Shown here: one piece after another, positions 17,592 through 25,641 of the stretch
Layout of the letters: each line of letters opens with the position of its first letter
Numbering within the stretch: the stretch's first letter is position 1
Source of the DNA: JBEKTW01 sp963727845
Lineage (GTDB): Bacteria > Bacteroidota > Ignavibacteria > UBA10030 > SZUA-254
Direction of reading: 5' to 3'
Length of the DNA stretch: 64,000 nt
NCBI GenBank assembly: GCA_963727845.1
Contig: CAVSHI010000006.1
Location: 248,001 to 312,000 of the forward strand
Program-made: the position numbers and the translations under genes
Notes under the pieces: model-generated
What the model was told of the DNA's origin: nothing
What the model saw: the letters and a program-made list of their open reading frames with translations, nothing else
Databases searched by the model: none

Positions 17592-18071
17592 TTAGAATGA
17601 GTGACCGTTAGATTTGGTGCGTGCGATGAACAGGCATGAGCATATCGAACGAAGATCTTCAGCTTGGAATGGGACATCTTTGATGGATCTTGTGATGTCT
17701 ATCGCATCCTGTAAGGAATGCTGCATGATCTCTTTGAAGCGATCGGTTCCGGTCCCGTTGCCATTTGATGGCTTCGCAGGAGTTTGTCCCGGAATAGCTT
17801 CGAACACTAGCTCGCCGGTAATCTTCTTGCCGTTCGAGGCAGCCTTCTTGTGAAGGATAAATTCGGATCCTGCGTTCAGCTCATGACTAACGATCTGTTG
17901 ATGAATCTCGGCAGGGGCGAAGAATGACATCTCACCATTACCTGTCGAAACACTGTAGAGATAGAATGGTCCATAAGCGTTCTGGCCTTCATAGCATCTG
18001 TCCTTCAACAGCTTCACGCGGACAGATTCATTCAGCTTCAACTCCAGCTTCGGGTTGTTCTGCTTTTCCAT
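17592..18071 (-). CDS. Hypothetical protein of DNA-metabolism operon (possible OB-fold)
   Basis: 159 residues. The N-terminal ~95 (LKLNESVRVKLLKDRCYEG, YGPFYLYSV, MSFFAPAEIHQQI) have the strand pattern of an OB-fold single-strand DNA-binding domain in phage recombination modules. A Gly/Asn linker (PSNGNGTGT) and a helical C-terminus follow. Its start lies 44 bases inside the Gam gene, so the two are translationally coupled. A partner role with the ligase and Gam in DNA repair or recombination is inference. Confidence 0.6.
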   Translation of the reverse strand: MEKQNNPKLELKLNESVRVKLLKDRCYEGQNAYGPFYLYSVSTGNGEMSFFAPAEIHQQIVSHELNAGSEFILHKKAASNGKKITGELVFEAIPGQTPAKPSNGNGTGTDRFKEIMQHSLQDAIDITRSIKDVPFQAEDLRSICSCLFIARTKSNGHSF

Positions 18072-18594
18072 TACCGTTTCCTTTTGTTGTGTATGAAAAT
18101 TTGGATTGTGCTGGTATAAGCGTTACACCAGCCAGAAAGCCGTTTGTTTTCACATAAGCAAGCGTCTTCTGCATATCTGGTTCGAACGCTTCCGGGATAG
18201 TCTTCAGAAGTCCTCGTTTCTCAGCGAGCTTGACGAATGTTTCCATGTTGGTTATTTCGATCTTGTCACGGCCCATACGTAGCTTCAGCGCTCCGTGTGG
18301 AAGTGCAATCGATTTGCAGGAGGGATCTTCGGCATTCATGCTTCGTATGAATCCTTCGAGCTGCCATGCCAGCCAAGTAGCCTTCTTTTCGATCTTCTGA
18401 AGTTCAGACTCTCTGAACTGCTCGATTAGCTTAGTCTCTTCGTCAGCGAGATTGTTGACTTCAGTAGCTTTCGATTCCAGAACTGCCAGTGCAGCCAGCA
18501 CCTGATCCGCTCTCAGCCTGGACATTTCAAGTCGGTCTTCTTTTTCTCGGATTTCAGCCTCTGCCAATAATTCGTCCATGAATGATGGTGGCAT
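18028..18594 (-). CDS. Host-nuclease inhibitor Gam-like protein
   Basis: 188 residues. A long coiled coil (~30-85: AALAVLESKATEVNNLADEE..LIEQFRESELQKIEKKATWLAWQL) precedes KSIALPHGALKLRMGRDKIEI. This is the arrangement of Mu-type Gam proteins, which coat double-strand DNA ends and block exonucleases. In phages and plasmids Gam protects linear or replicating DNA from host RecBCD/AddAB. The start codon overlaps the stop of the small upstream frame by one base. The family call is from the coiled coil plus the LPHGALKLR motif, and I am fairly sure of it. Confidence 0.8.
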   Translation of the reverse strand: MPPSFMDELLAEAEIREKEDRLEMSRLRADQVLAALAVLESKATEVNNLADEETKLIEQFRESELQKIEKKATWLAWQLEGFIRSMNAEDPSCKSIALPHGALKLRMGRDKIEITNMETFVKLAEKRGLLKTIPEAFEPDMQKTLAYVKTNGFLAGVTLIPAQSKFSYTTKGNGNGKAEQPEAGVEAE

Positions 18595-18665
18595 TATAAC
18601 CCCCTTAGAATGATTTTGAGAATCGCTTTTGCAACTTGTTTGACCTTGTTCCAGTTCACTTTCAT
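18594..18665 (-). CDS. Small basic peptide coupled to Gam
   Basis: The 23-residue frame MKVNWNKVKQVAKAILKIILRGL has a proper ribosome site (GAAGGA, six bases upstream), and its TAA overlaps the Gam ATG. A longer version from 18800 (68 residues) overlaps the ligase gene by 26 bases and looks less convincing in its first half. The peptide would be an amphipathic helix. It may simply be a coupling leader. Confidence 0.4.
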   Translation of the reverse strand: MKVNWNKVKQVAKAILKIILRGL

Positions 18666-18774
18666 GTGGATTCCTTCGATAGTGGAATGTTCTATTGAGA
18701 TTAAAGAAGCCGCATCAGTACAGGCGTCCCAAGTGTAAGTTGGCGAGAACGTGTCTTCTGCGGCTTCGATGTGC

Positions 18775-19677
18775 TTATTGTTCACCCTGATACAAGACAC
18801 ATTGCTTCGGATTCTTATCGGGTCGAAGTCCGCCGTATTGCGGATGTCTGATCGCGCCTGATTTCAATCGTTCCATGCCTTTGATGATGACTGCTTTTCC
18901 TATGTACTTTTCAGGTGAACGCGACATATCAGAACGGATAGAATCTGTCATACCGGATGCCTGGCCAAGCTCTCGAAGCTCACCTTTGATGTATTGTCCG
19001 AACCTGACAGCACCGATACTGGCATTGAATTTACCGGCGCCTTTGGTGAATCCAATGATGACACAGTCGAACGTCGCAGACTTCTTCTGTTTGTACCAGT
19101 TATTCGCAGGTCTTCCGCTTTGGATGTATGGGGCGTACCGATTCTTCAGCATGATGCCCTCACCATGATTCGCCATGACCTTATTATAGAGAGTCCACTT
19201 TGCTTTGGTCGAATAGGCGTAGGGCAGAATGATGATATGGTCCGATTGAAGCTTGGGCTGAAGTATTTCAAGAATGGATATCCGGCAGTCGAGATCCTGT
19301 GCTGTGAGATCGCGACGGCAATGATGCAGGACATCGAACACGAACATCTTTACGAGTCTGCTATCACCGTTCGTGTTCTTTCGATGAACAGTTCCTGCAA
19401 GTGTTGCTGAATCCTGTCCTGGCAGAAGTATCTCTGAATCCAGAACAGTCCCGATAAGCTCTGGAAATCGTAACGATGCGAGATGTGGTAATGCGCTCGT
19501 CTTTTCAAGCGGTCTGGAATAATCGTTCACACCCGCTGAACGAGAGAATATTCTCAACCCGTTCTTTGTGATGTGAGCTACTGCTCGCATGCCATCTAGC
19601 TTCTCCTGTGCCACATAGTTTGGATCTTCCATAAGTTGCTCAAAATGCTCTTCGTCTCTTACTCCCTGAGCATTCAT
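18775..19677 (-). CDS. ATP-dependent DNA ligase
   Basis: 300 residues. YVAQEKLDGMRAVAH is motif I with the adenylated Lys (KLDGMR). FSRSAG is motif Ia-like, LDSEILLP motif III (SEI), HGEGIMLKNR motif IV and WYKQKK motif V. The last ~95 residues form the OB domain (DCVIIGFTKGAGKFNASIGAV...GMERLKSGAIRHPQYGGLRPDK). Size and domain order match short viral and plasmid ligases without extra DNA-binding domains. It would seal nicks during replication or recombination of the element. The preceding WGR-domain gene is a sensible partner, since WGR domains bind DNA ends. Confidence 0.9.
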   Translation of the reverse strand: MNAQGVRDEEHFEQLMEDPNYVAQEKLDGMRAVAHITKNGLRIFSRSAGVNDYSRPLEKTSALPHLASLRFPELIGTVLDSEILLPGQDSATLAGTVHRKNTNGDSRLVKMFVFDVLHHCRRDLTAQDLDCRISILEILQPKLQSDHIIILPYAYSTKAKWTLYNKVMANHGEGIMLKNRYAPYIQSGRPANNWYKQKKSATFDCVIIGFTKGAGKFNASIGAVRFGQYIKGELRELGQASGMTDSIRSDMSRSPEKYIGKAVIIKGMERLKSGAIRHPQYGGLRPDKNPKQCVLYQGEQ

Positions 19678-19685
19678 TGCCCAGA

Positions 19686-19958
19686 TTATCGGGACTTCAC
19701 TCTTTTTTTTTCTACAGGTGCAGGCGAAGATTGGCCGTTACCGACGATGATGTAGCCCTTGCGCTGTTTCTCCAACTGCTTCTTTTGCATCTCTGCAATA
19801 GCTTCCTGTTGGCTGTCGCCGTCATAGATGATAGCTTCTTTGGCTGCTTGGCCGATTGCTCCGTAGAAACCTTTCACGGTAACCCGGCCATTGTTCTTGA
19901 ACAGGTCGAGTTCGTAATACTTGTTGTGCCCAGCTGTTGTACATTCAAGTCGAATCAT
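19686..19958 (-). CDS. WGR-domain protein
   Basis: 90 residues. KYYELDLFKNNGRVTVKGFYGAIGQAAKEAII fits the WGR domain, a small DNA-end-sensing module known from PARPs and bacterial ligase-associated proteins; the signature Trp-Gly-Arg is replaced by FYGAIG. A helical, basic tail follows (EMQKKQLEKQRKG, EKKRVKSR). It is immediately upstream of the ligase with a 9-base gap, suggesting they act together on DNA breaks. Confidence 0.7.
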   Translation of the reverse strand: MIRLECTTAGHNKYYELDLFKNNGRVTVKGFYGAIGQAAKEAIIYDGDSQQEAIAEMQKKQLEKQRKGYIIVGNGQSSPAPVEKKRVKSR

Positions 19959-19987
19959 GAATAATCCTTTGTGATTGTTAGGGAAAT

Positions 19988-20020
19988 GAAAAAGCCGGTA
20001 CCACGGAGGATACCGGCCTT
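19988..20020 (-). terminator. Terminator or attenuator between DUF932 and WGR genes
   Basis: On the minus strand TACCGGC pairs with GCCGGTA around a 10-base loop and is followed by TTTTTC. It would partly separate the upstream genes (radC to DUF932) from the WGR-ligase-Gam genes. Confidence 0.7.
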
Positions 20021-20049
20021 ACACCAGAACGGCACGAACCGTCCCGAAA

Positions 20050-21012
20050 CTAGTTCATGGACATCTTCTGGGCAAGCTGGAAAGCTTTCAGTTTCAGCTT
20101 CTCGCCACCACCAAACCAGATGCTCTTCAGATGCTTGGATGTATCCTTGCTGTGTTGCACATGGTCTGCGAATTCAGTTACGGCGTTGTATGCGCCCCAG
20201 AGGTTGCCGCGTGATAACTCGGCACCTTGTCCGGTTTCATGCAATTCCATGATCGCTTCTCGGATGTTCTCGTTGCGCGTCTGGAATCTCGCATCCGGAT
20301 TCGCAGGAACAAGAGCTTTCACGTATTCGACCAATTGCTTGTCAGTGATCTTACGCAAAGCCATACGATTGAAGATGGTGTCGAGCTGCATGAACAAGCT
20401 ATTGGTCAGGCCCAAAAGCTTATGAGCTTCTTCCAGCTTATGAACCGCATTTGAAGTGTGCCGGATACGGACTTCTTGTTCGTTTCCTTCCAATGCAACC
20501 GACAACGTGTTGCTGCAAACTACCCGTACAGGCGTAAGCTTTGCACGAACCACTGCCGATCCATCGTGTGAATTTGTGAGCAAGAGATACTGGTCGACGA
20601 TATCCTTTGTGCCTACACGAATGTGCGAAGGCAGTTTCGCAAGGATCCAGATTCTTTCGCCTTTTCCCAAAACGCCGGCAGTGTGATACATTGCTTCATC
20701 TGATCCGACAAGCGCATCGAAGAACGCGAAGGCATCCCGGTTCTGGATGGGCTCATAGCGCGATCCCACAACGCCCAGCACTTCATTTGTATCCGTTCGT
20801 ACGGTTGCGAATGTGTTCGGAACGATCTTCTGCTTCCGGTTGATGATTGTTTTCAGTGGCTTCAGTTGCACCTTGAAATCCAGCCGTGCAGCTTCGATTG
20901 CCTGCTGAGCTGTCGCAGGATTCTGAAGATGAACTCCAAGCCTGTGCCACGGAACTTCGCCAGTATAAAACATGCTTGCTCTCCCGTTTTGCATGTAGAG
21001 ATTGTCAGACAT
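20050..21012 (-). CDS. DUF932 phage/plasmid-like protein
   Basis: 320 residues. It starts MSDNLYMQNGRASMFYTGEVPWHRLG, the characteristic opening of the DUF932 (TIGR03299) family, with GVVGSRYEPIQNRDAFAFFD and LTPVRVVCSNTLSVAL as further hallmarks. Members occur on plasmids, phages and ICEs beside DNA-metabolism genes. The role is unknown, though association with recombination or anti-restriction is often assumed. The gene is complete and followed by a terminator-like hairpin. Confidence 0.9.
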   Translation of the reverse strand: MSDNLYMQNGRASMFYTGEVPWHRLGVHLQNPATAQQAIEAARLDFKVQLKPLKTIINRKQKIVPNTFATVRTDTNEVLGVVGSRYEPIQNRDAFAFFDALVGSDEAMYHTAGVLGKGERIWILAKLPSHIRVGTKDIVDQYLLLTNSHDGSAVVRAKLTPVRVVCSNTLSVALEGNEQEVRIRHTSNAVHKLEEAHKLLGLTNSLFMQLDTIFNRMALRKITDKQLVEYVKALVPANPDARFQTRNENIREAIMELHETGQGAELSRGNLWGAYNAVTEFADHVQHSKDTSKHLKSIWFGGGEKLKLKAFQLAQKMSMN

Positions 21013-21041
21013 TGTTGCTCCTTGAATTGTTGTTCGTTCAG

Positions 21042-21299
21042 TTAATACATAAGCCGTTGGACTTCGTCTTGGATGGCTCTTTCCATGAATCGTTGACTTC
21101 GAGCAGCTTTGCGCATGATTCTTTCCCGTTCTTCATAGTCTCCAACGACGATTATCATGCCTGTGTAACTATTGCGAACCGCATACATAACTTGAGACTC
21201 GGAAGCTTCAATCACGACAGTTGAATCGCAGTGGGTTGTTTCGACAGCTTTATCGTCAGTTGTGACTACAACACATCGTTCCAGGCGTGGCATTGTCAA
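21042..21299 (-). CDS. Hypothetical small protein
   Basis: 85 residues, starting 4 bases inside the clamp-like gene (ATGA overlap), so translation is coupled. A beta-rich first half (CVVVTTDDKAVETTHC, MIIVVGDYEERERI) precedes a basic helix (MRKAARSQRFMERAIQDEVQRLM). I do not recognise a family. Its place in the operon suggests a DNA-metabolism accessory. Confidence 0.55.
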   Translation of the reverse strand: MTMPRLERCVVVTTDDKAVETTHCDSTVVIEASESQVMYAVRNSYTGMIIVVGDYEERERIMRKAARSQRFMERAIQDEVQRLMY

Positions 21300-21808
21300 T
21301 CTCCCACTTTCACGGGCATGATAAGCCCCACCTCGCCGTTTGAATCTCTGAGCGGCCTTACAAGAATTGATTGATCCGGTGTGCTCATCTTAAGAATTAC
21401 TTGTTCAGAGCCAAGCGAATCGGCAAGATCCTTTAGAAAGGATACGTTGATGCCGAAACGAATCTTTCTCTTCTTATGTGCGTTCCGGAGTATCTTGTAC
21501 AAGCTTGGCGGCTTTACATTTCGGTCTGGTCTTGTAATTGCAGTTCCATCGGACAGAATTTGCTTTCCGTCGAGCGTGATTTGAACTGCATCGAATGCCT
21601 TTGGTGTAACCTTACGGCCAAGTCTCAACGCTTCAGGTGAAAGCCAGCCTTTCTTGTCGCTTTTGTCGGAAACAACCGGCACAATTGCCAGTATATGACC
21701 GTTCGTTGCGGCTGCATGTCTGCGGGTAACGAAAATATTGGTAAGAGATGTCTGTGTTTCATCAAGTGACACGGCTTTTTCGAGTTTGTACTTCCTATTG
21801 ATTTCCAT
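21296..21808 (-). CDS. Sliding-clamp-like (DNA polymerase III beta-type) protein
   Basis: 170 residues, half the size of a bacterial beta clamp. VTRRHAAATNGHILAIVPV matches the clamp motif in which residues face the DNA hole, and the C-terminal GLIMPVKV resembles the MPMR end of beta. Phages and plasmids carry such short clamp-like proteins of one or two clamp domains. It would tether a polymerase or ligase, but oligomer size and activity are not shown. It is the third gene of the radC operon. Confidence 0.65.
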   Translation of the reverse strand: MEINRKYKLEKAVSLDETQTSLTNIFVTRRHAAATNGHILAIVPVVSDKSDKKGWLSPEALRLGRKVTPKAFDAVQITLDGKQILSDGTAITRPDRNVKPPSLYKILRNAHKKRKIRFGINVSFLKDLADSLGSEQVILKMSTPDQSILVRPLRDSNGEVGLIMPVKVGD

Positions 21809-21898
21809 TACGGGGGTTCTCCAAATGATTTACAGGATGAATGGCTTCCAATGATTGATTAGAACAATGGCAGCGCCACCTCTGTCTTATACCATATT

Positions 21899-22072
21899 CT
21901 ATGGCTTGAAGGCGGAGGCAAACGGTGGAACCTCAATGACTTTCCATAAGCCTGTTTGTAATTCCTCCTCCGCGTACTTCTCGGCTTCTTCTTTTGAATC
22001 CCAGGTCATTATGGACCCCGATTCAGCTTCGACAACAAAACTGAATGTCATCCAATCGATGATTGCAAACAT
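21899..22072 (-). CDS. Hypothetical small protein
   Basis: 57 residues from ATG 22072, chosen because AAGGAGATATC lies directly upstream; the frame is open to 22132 but overlaps radC. MFAIIDWMTFSFVVEAESGSIMTWDSKEEAEKYAEEEL looks like a compact alpha/beta domain similar to small DUF proteins that pair strand-strand-helix. No family assigned. Confidence 0.5.
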   Translation of the reverse strand: MFAIIDWMTFSFVVEAESGSIMTWDSKEEAEKYAEEELQTGLWKVIEVPPFASAFKP

Positions 22073-22085
22073 GATATCTCCTTTC

Positions 22086-22541
22086 TTATAGTATTCCTCG
22101 TTCAGCAAACGATGTGTAAGAGTTGCCAGCAAATATGATGTGATCGTTGACCGTTATGCCAACGATCTTGCCGGATTCAACTATCTGCTTAGTGATCTGG
22201 ATATCTTCTGCGGAAGGTTCAGCATTGTCGGAAGGGTGGTTGTGGGCAAGTATTATACTGGCAGCAGTGATTACGATAGCTCCGCGGAATACTTCGCGTG
22301 GATGAACGAGGGAACTGTTCAATATTCCCTCGGAGATTACTTCAAATCCTAAGACACGGTTTGCAGAATTCAGCCAAAACACTATAAAGCGTTCACGGAC
22401 ATGATCCTTGAACAATGATCTGTAGTTGTCGATTACATCTTGAGGGGATCGGATCGTCAATCGTGATTTATCGGCAAGCTCTGGAATCGTTTCTTTCGAT
22501 TCCTGAAAACGCCAGGTTACAGTTCGGGTGCAGTATTTCAT
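22086..22541 (-). CDS. RadC-like JAB-domain protein
   Basis: 151 residues, only the C-terminal JAB/MPN metalloprotease-like domain of RadC. HNHPSDNAEPSAEDIQIT holds the HxHPS metal-binding signature with the downstream Asp, and NDHIIFAGNSYTSFAERG is the usual ending. Mobile elements commonly carry such short RadC proteins next to anti-restriction and DNA-repair genes; no DNA-repair role is firmly shown. It is the first gene of the minus-strand operon, and a 9-bp palindrome lies 8 bases upstream of its start. Confidence 0.9.
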   Translation of the reverse strand: MKYCTRTVTWRFQESKETIPELADKSRLTIRSPQDVIDNYRSLFKDHVRERFIVFWLNSANRVLGFEVISEGILNSSLVHPREVFRGAIVITAASIILAHNHPSDNAEPSAEDIQITKQIVESGKIVGITVNDHIIFAGNSYTSFAERGIL

Positions 22542-22548
22542 AGGTACT

Positions 22549-22575
22549 CCAAGATGTTATAGAATGACATCTTGG
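22549..22575. promoter_or_regulatory. Palindrome upstream of radC, candidate operator
   Basis: CCAAGATGT-n9-ACATCTTGG is a perfect 9-bp inverted repeat immediately before the radC-like start. Its place fits an operator or a 5'-UTR hairpin controlling the whole DNA-metabolism operon. Confidence 0.5.
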
Positions 22576-22704
22576 TTCTTATGCCAGAAAAGAGGACCCA
22601 AATGGGTCCCATCGTCACTACCGCATACTGGAGTCCCTAACATCTTTCTACTCTCGATCTGAAGACGGGGTAGGCATCGAATATCCAGATAGAATGAGTG
22701 ATTC

Positions 22705-22783
22705 CGGGGAATTTTTTTGGATTTTTTTCTGAGGCCCTTTTAGAATTCCCCGAGTTGACAATGCCCGAAATGTTTTGTAGATT
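22705..22783 (+). promoter_or_regulatory. Hairpin and sigma-70-like promoter before bfr
   Basis: CGGGGAATT (22705) and AATTCCCCG (22744) form a stem with a T-rich loop. Directly after it, TTGACA (22755-22760) stands 17 bases from TAGATT (22778-22783), a plausible promoter ~105 bases before the bacterioferritin ATG. Confidence 0.5.
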
Positions 22784-22887
22784 TGCGAAGTAAATTTAAG
22801 GTATGGGAATGGCCAAACTTGCATTTAGATTTAACGCGCGGTTTCTAGCTGCGACTGCATACCACAACATTCGAAAGGAAATCCAAC

Positions 22888-23352
22888 ATGAAAGGCAATA
22901 AAAAACTCATCACAGCTCTCAACGACCTCTTAGCTGATGAACTCACAGCCATCAGTCAGTACATGGTCCACTCTGAGATGTGCGATAATTGGGGTTATGA
23001 AAAGCTCCACAAGGCAATTGAATCACAGGCGAAGGACGAAATGCATCATGCCGAATGGCTTATCAAGCGAATCTTTTTCTTAGAGGGGATGCCGACGATG
23101 ACCAAGCTCAACCCCATGAAAATCGGCAGGACGGTTCAGGAAATCGTAACGGCTGACGAGGAAGCAGAAGTTCGAGCTATTCGAGCATACAACACGGCCA
23201 TTGCACAAGCGGGCGAGGTCGCTGATCAATCGACCGCTGATTTGTTCACGCAGATCCTCAAAATGGAAGAAGATCACGCTGATTGGAATAGAAAGCAACG
23301 TTCGCAAATTGAACAGATGGGTCTGCAGAACTATCTGGCAAACCAGGCCTAA
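22888..23352 (+). CDS. bfr: Bacterioferritin
   Basis: 154 residues. The full diiron ferroxidase site is visible at the canonical numbers: E18, E51, H54, E94, E127 and H130. Met52, the haem ligand of bacterioferritin, is present. AAGGAAA precedes the start. It stores iron as a 24-mer in the cytoplasm and detoxifies Fe(II) and peroxide. It is unusual as cargo of a mobile element, between the DNA-metabolism and defence modules. It has its own putative promoter (22755-22783). Confidence 0.95.
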   Translation: MKGNKKLITALNDLLADELTAISQYMVHSEMCDNWGYEKLHKAIESQAKDEMHHAEWLIKRIFFLEGMPTMTKLNPMKIGRTVQEIVTADEEAEVRAIRAYNTAIAQAGEVADQSTADLFTQILKMEEDHADWNRKQRSQIEQMGLQNYLANQA

Positions 23353-23366
23353 TAGCACATTAAGAG

Positions 23367-23867
23367 ATGGTCGAGATCCATTGCACATTGAAATTGGCGA
23401 AACGAACTCCATTCACGTTATCGGCTGTCCGTCAACGTTCAACGAACCGTCTTGGTCCATGGTGTGGCAACGTATTCAATCTCGGCAGAAATCCATGCGT
23501 GATAATGACGAACGAGAAGACATTGCTGACTGTGATTGTTTCATTCAAGGATATACATACTCTATGGGAGAGAACCGTCGCATCCCTATATGTACAATTG
23601 CAATCACTCGGTCTTCCCAAAACCCTAATCCATGAAGAGCTTATTCATATGGGGCAGGTTGATTTTTCACGCAATACAACTCGTCGCGTTCTCGGATCGA
23701 TGAACGATTTTGTCTCATTGTGCAAGTCGTACTTTCAGATTCATCCTCATGGCACCTTTGAAGAATCGTGCCGCCAGATTAACAAGAGTCCGTGTAGGCC
23801 TCTTAATTATGGAATGCCGTACGAACATGCACTGAATATTCTTTCTGCGCCAGCAATGAGCACATGA
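23367..23867 (+). CDS. DUF6933-like protein
   Basis: 166 residues. MVEIHCTLKLAKRT, then LGPWCGNVFNLGRNPCVIMTNEKTLLTVIV, then NRRVLGSMNDF-like (RRVLGSMNDFVSL) follow the pattern I associate with the DUF6933/pRiA4b-plasmid-type family found near transposons and plasmids. Function unknown. It starts 15 bases after bfr, so the two are probably co-transcribed. Confidence 0.65.
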   Translation: MVEIHCTLKLAKRTPFTLSAVRQRSTNRLGPWCGNVFNLGRNPCVIMTNEKTLLTVIVSFKDIHTLWERTVASLYVQLQSLGLPKTLIHEELIHMGQVDFSRNTTRRVLGSMNDFVSLCKSYFQIHPHGTFEESCRQINKSPCRPLNYGMPYEHALNILSAPAMST

Positions 23868-24038
23868 CATGGGGACAACTCCGGCGGAATTGTCATGCCA
23901 GAACCTCGCCCACCACTTTCGCACGGGCGATTGGTGTATGAGTAGATTCGCGAAAGTCGTAGTGGTTTTGCAGGATGATTGCTAAAATAGCGCACGACAT
24001 ATTGTAACAATTCGGATTTCCAAACAAAGGCATCGATA

Positions 24039-24560
24039 ATGGCAATCAGTCAATTACTTCTATTCAACAAATCCGTGTCTTATCAGGAACCACTGTTTGA
24101 AAGCATGCGAAAATCTGCTTCTATCGGAAAGACGAAATCCGCTTTCTTGTGCCACAGCCACAAGGACGAGGACATCGTCAAAGGTTTGATCGTACTCTTT
24201 CAAGAAACAGGACTTGATCTGTACATCGACTGGAGAGATCATGGTATGCCTGATTCCCCCAACGCCGAAACAGCTAGGAGAATACAACAGAAAATCCGGG
24301 ACTGCAATCTCTTCTTCTTTCTTGCTTCCTACAATTCAAAGACCTCTCGGTGGTGTCCGTGGGAGATTGGTTATGCTGATTCGAGTCAAAAAAAGATCTT
24401 CATAATTCCAACGTCCGATAGCAGAGACACCTATGGAAATGAATATCTACAACTTTACCCAAAGATCGACGAAGGGTCTACTGACACAAAAAAGGCATTG
24501 GCAGTCTTTGAAGCGAACGGCGACAAAGGTCGATGGCTTTCCACCGATGCCTTATATTAA
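24039..24560 (+). CDS. TIR-domain protein
   Basis: 173 residues. KSAFLCHSHKDEDIVKGL, YIDWRDHGMPDSP, CNLFFFLASYNS and RWCPWEIGYADSS are the strands and helices of a TIR domain (~31-145). E109 in WEIGYA is the candidate catalytic Glu for NAD+ hydrolysis or cyclisation. There is no second domain. It opens a three-gene module with a small membrane protein and a ThsB-type TIR protein, all on one strand with gaps of 12 and 23 bases. Anti-phage signalling is the likely role. The combination lacks the usual ThsA effector. Confidence 0.85.
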   Translation: MAISQLLLFNKSVSYQEPLFESMRKSASIGKTKSAFLCHSHKDEDIVKGLIVLFQETGLDLYIDWRDHGMPDSPNAETARRIQQKIRDCNLFFFLASYNSKTSRWCPWEIGYADSSQKKIFIIPTSDSRDTYGNEYLQLYPKIDEGSTDTKKALAVFEANGDKGRWLSTDALY

Positions 24561-24572
24561 GGAGAAACTACA

Positions 24573-24995
24573 ATGGACAGGGACGTGTTGCACAAAGAAA
24601 TCGATTTGATCCAGGCGTGCATTACAAGGATGGCTAGCAACTCTTTTCTTCTCAAAGGTTGGGCTATTTCGATCATTGCTGTTGTTCTCGCACTAGCTGA
24701 CAAAGCAGTTGAGCCTGCTCTGCTAAGCTCCCTTGTTCTTATTCCGCTTATCAGTTTTTGGTATTTGGATGCCTTCTTCCTTAGAACGGAAAAAATGTAT
24801 CGCAAGATGTATGAATGGGTTCTGAAAATGAGAGTCACGGAAGATACCAGTTTTCTTTACGACTTAAATCCTCAGCGATTCAAAGATCAAGTAGATTCGA
24901 CTTGGGAGGTCATGTGGTCAATCACGCTACGATGGTTCTACGGAATACCTGCCCTAATTACTTTGGGTGTGATTGCTTTTAGAATTTTCAGATAG
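24573..24995 (+). CDS. Small membrane protein between two TIR genes
   Basis: 140 residues with a good ribosome site (AAGGAG). Predicted topology: a helix MDRDVLHKEIDLIQACITRMASNSF, two membrane segments (WAISIIAVVLALADKAV and LLSSLVLIPLISFWYLDAFF), a cytoplasmic helical part with KMYRKMYEWVLKM, and a final membrane segment (WFYGIPALITLGVIAF). It resembles uncharacterised 2-3-helix membrane proteins found beside TIR genes. Acting as a membrane-damaging effector opened by a TIR-made nucleotide is inference. Confidence 0.65.
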   Translation: MDRDVLHKEIDLIQACITRMASNSFLLKGWAISIIAVVLALADKAVEPALLSSLVLIPLISFWYLDAFFLRTEKMYRKMYEWVLKMRVTEDTSFLYDLNPQRFKDQVDSTWEVMWSITLRWFYGIPALITLGVIAFRIFR

Positions 24996-25018
24996 TTGTT
25001 GCAGAAAGGAGCATACAA

Positions 25019-25522
25019 ATGGCTAAGCCGCAAGTGTTTTACAGTTTTCATTTTGACAACAACGTCATGCGTGTTCAGCAGATCAGAAACATTGGTGTGA
25101 TTGAGGGCAATGAACCAGTGTCTAAGAACGACTGGGAGGAAGCGCGGAAGACTCCAGGCGGAATAGAGAAGTGGATCGATGAGAACATGAAATACAAATC
25201 ATGCGTCGTAGTTCTTGTCGGTTCTGAAACAGCACGTCGTCCTTGGGTGCAGTACGAAATTGGAAAAGGATGGAATGAGGGCAAGGGAATTGTTGGCATT
25301 TATATTCACAATCTGAAGGATCCCAGATCGTCGAGTATTCCTCCCTATTACGGTAGGTGCGTACAGGGTCCAGATCCATTTTCCAAAATCAAATTGGGAA
25401 ACGGATTAACTCTCGCAAACTATGTGACCTGTCACAACCCTGATCCCTCTGATGCGTACAATGACATTGCACGGAACCTGTCGAGTTGGATCGAAGCTGC
25501 GAATAGAAGAGACGAGAGCTAA
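25019..25522 (+). CDS. ThsB-type (MTH538-like) TIR protein
   Basis: 167 residues. QVFYSFHFDNNVMRVQQIRNIGVIEGN, then GGIEKWIDENMKYKSCVVVLVGSETA, then WVQYEIGKGWNEGKGIVGIYIHNLKD is the pattern of the PF08937 TIR-like family, which includes Thoeris ThsB. E80 in WVQYEI is the likely catalytic residue. In Thoeris, ThsB senses phage and makes a cyclic ADP-ribose-type signal that activates ThsA. No SIR2-SLOG ThsA is encoded nearby, so a different effector, perhaps the preceding membrane protein, is expected. Confidence 0.85.
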   Translation: MAKPQVFYSFHFDNNVMRVQQIRNIGVIEGNEPVSKNDWEEARKTPGGIEKWIDENMKYKSCVVVLVGSETARRPWVQYEIGKGWNEGKGIVGIYIHNLKDPRSSSIPPYYGRCVQGPDPFSKIKLGNGLTLANYVTCHNPDPSDAYNDIARNLSSWIEAANRRDES

Positions 25523-25641
25523 ACAGTCTCAACTCGGCGCACTTCAACAAACATCAAACACCGTCGTAGCCCAGCATCAGATGAATAGCGGGTGGGTGGG
25601 ATTCTGAGTATATTGGTTTTCAATATAAATGAGAACACAGA

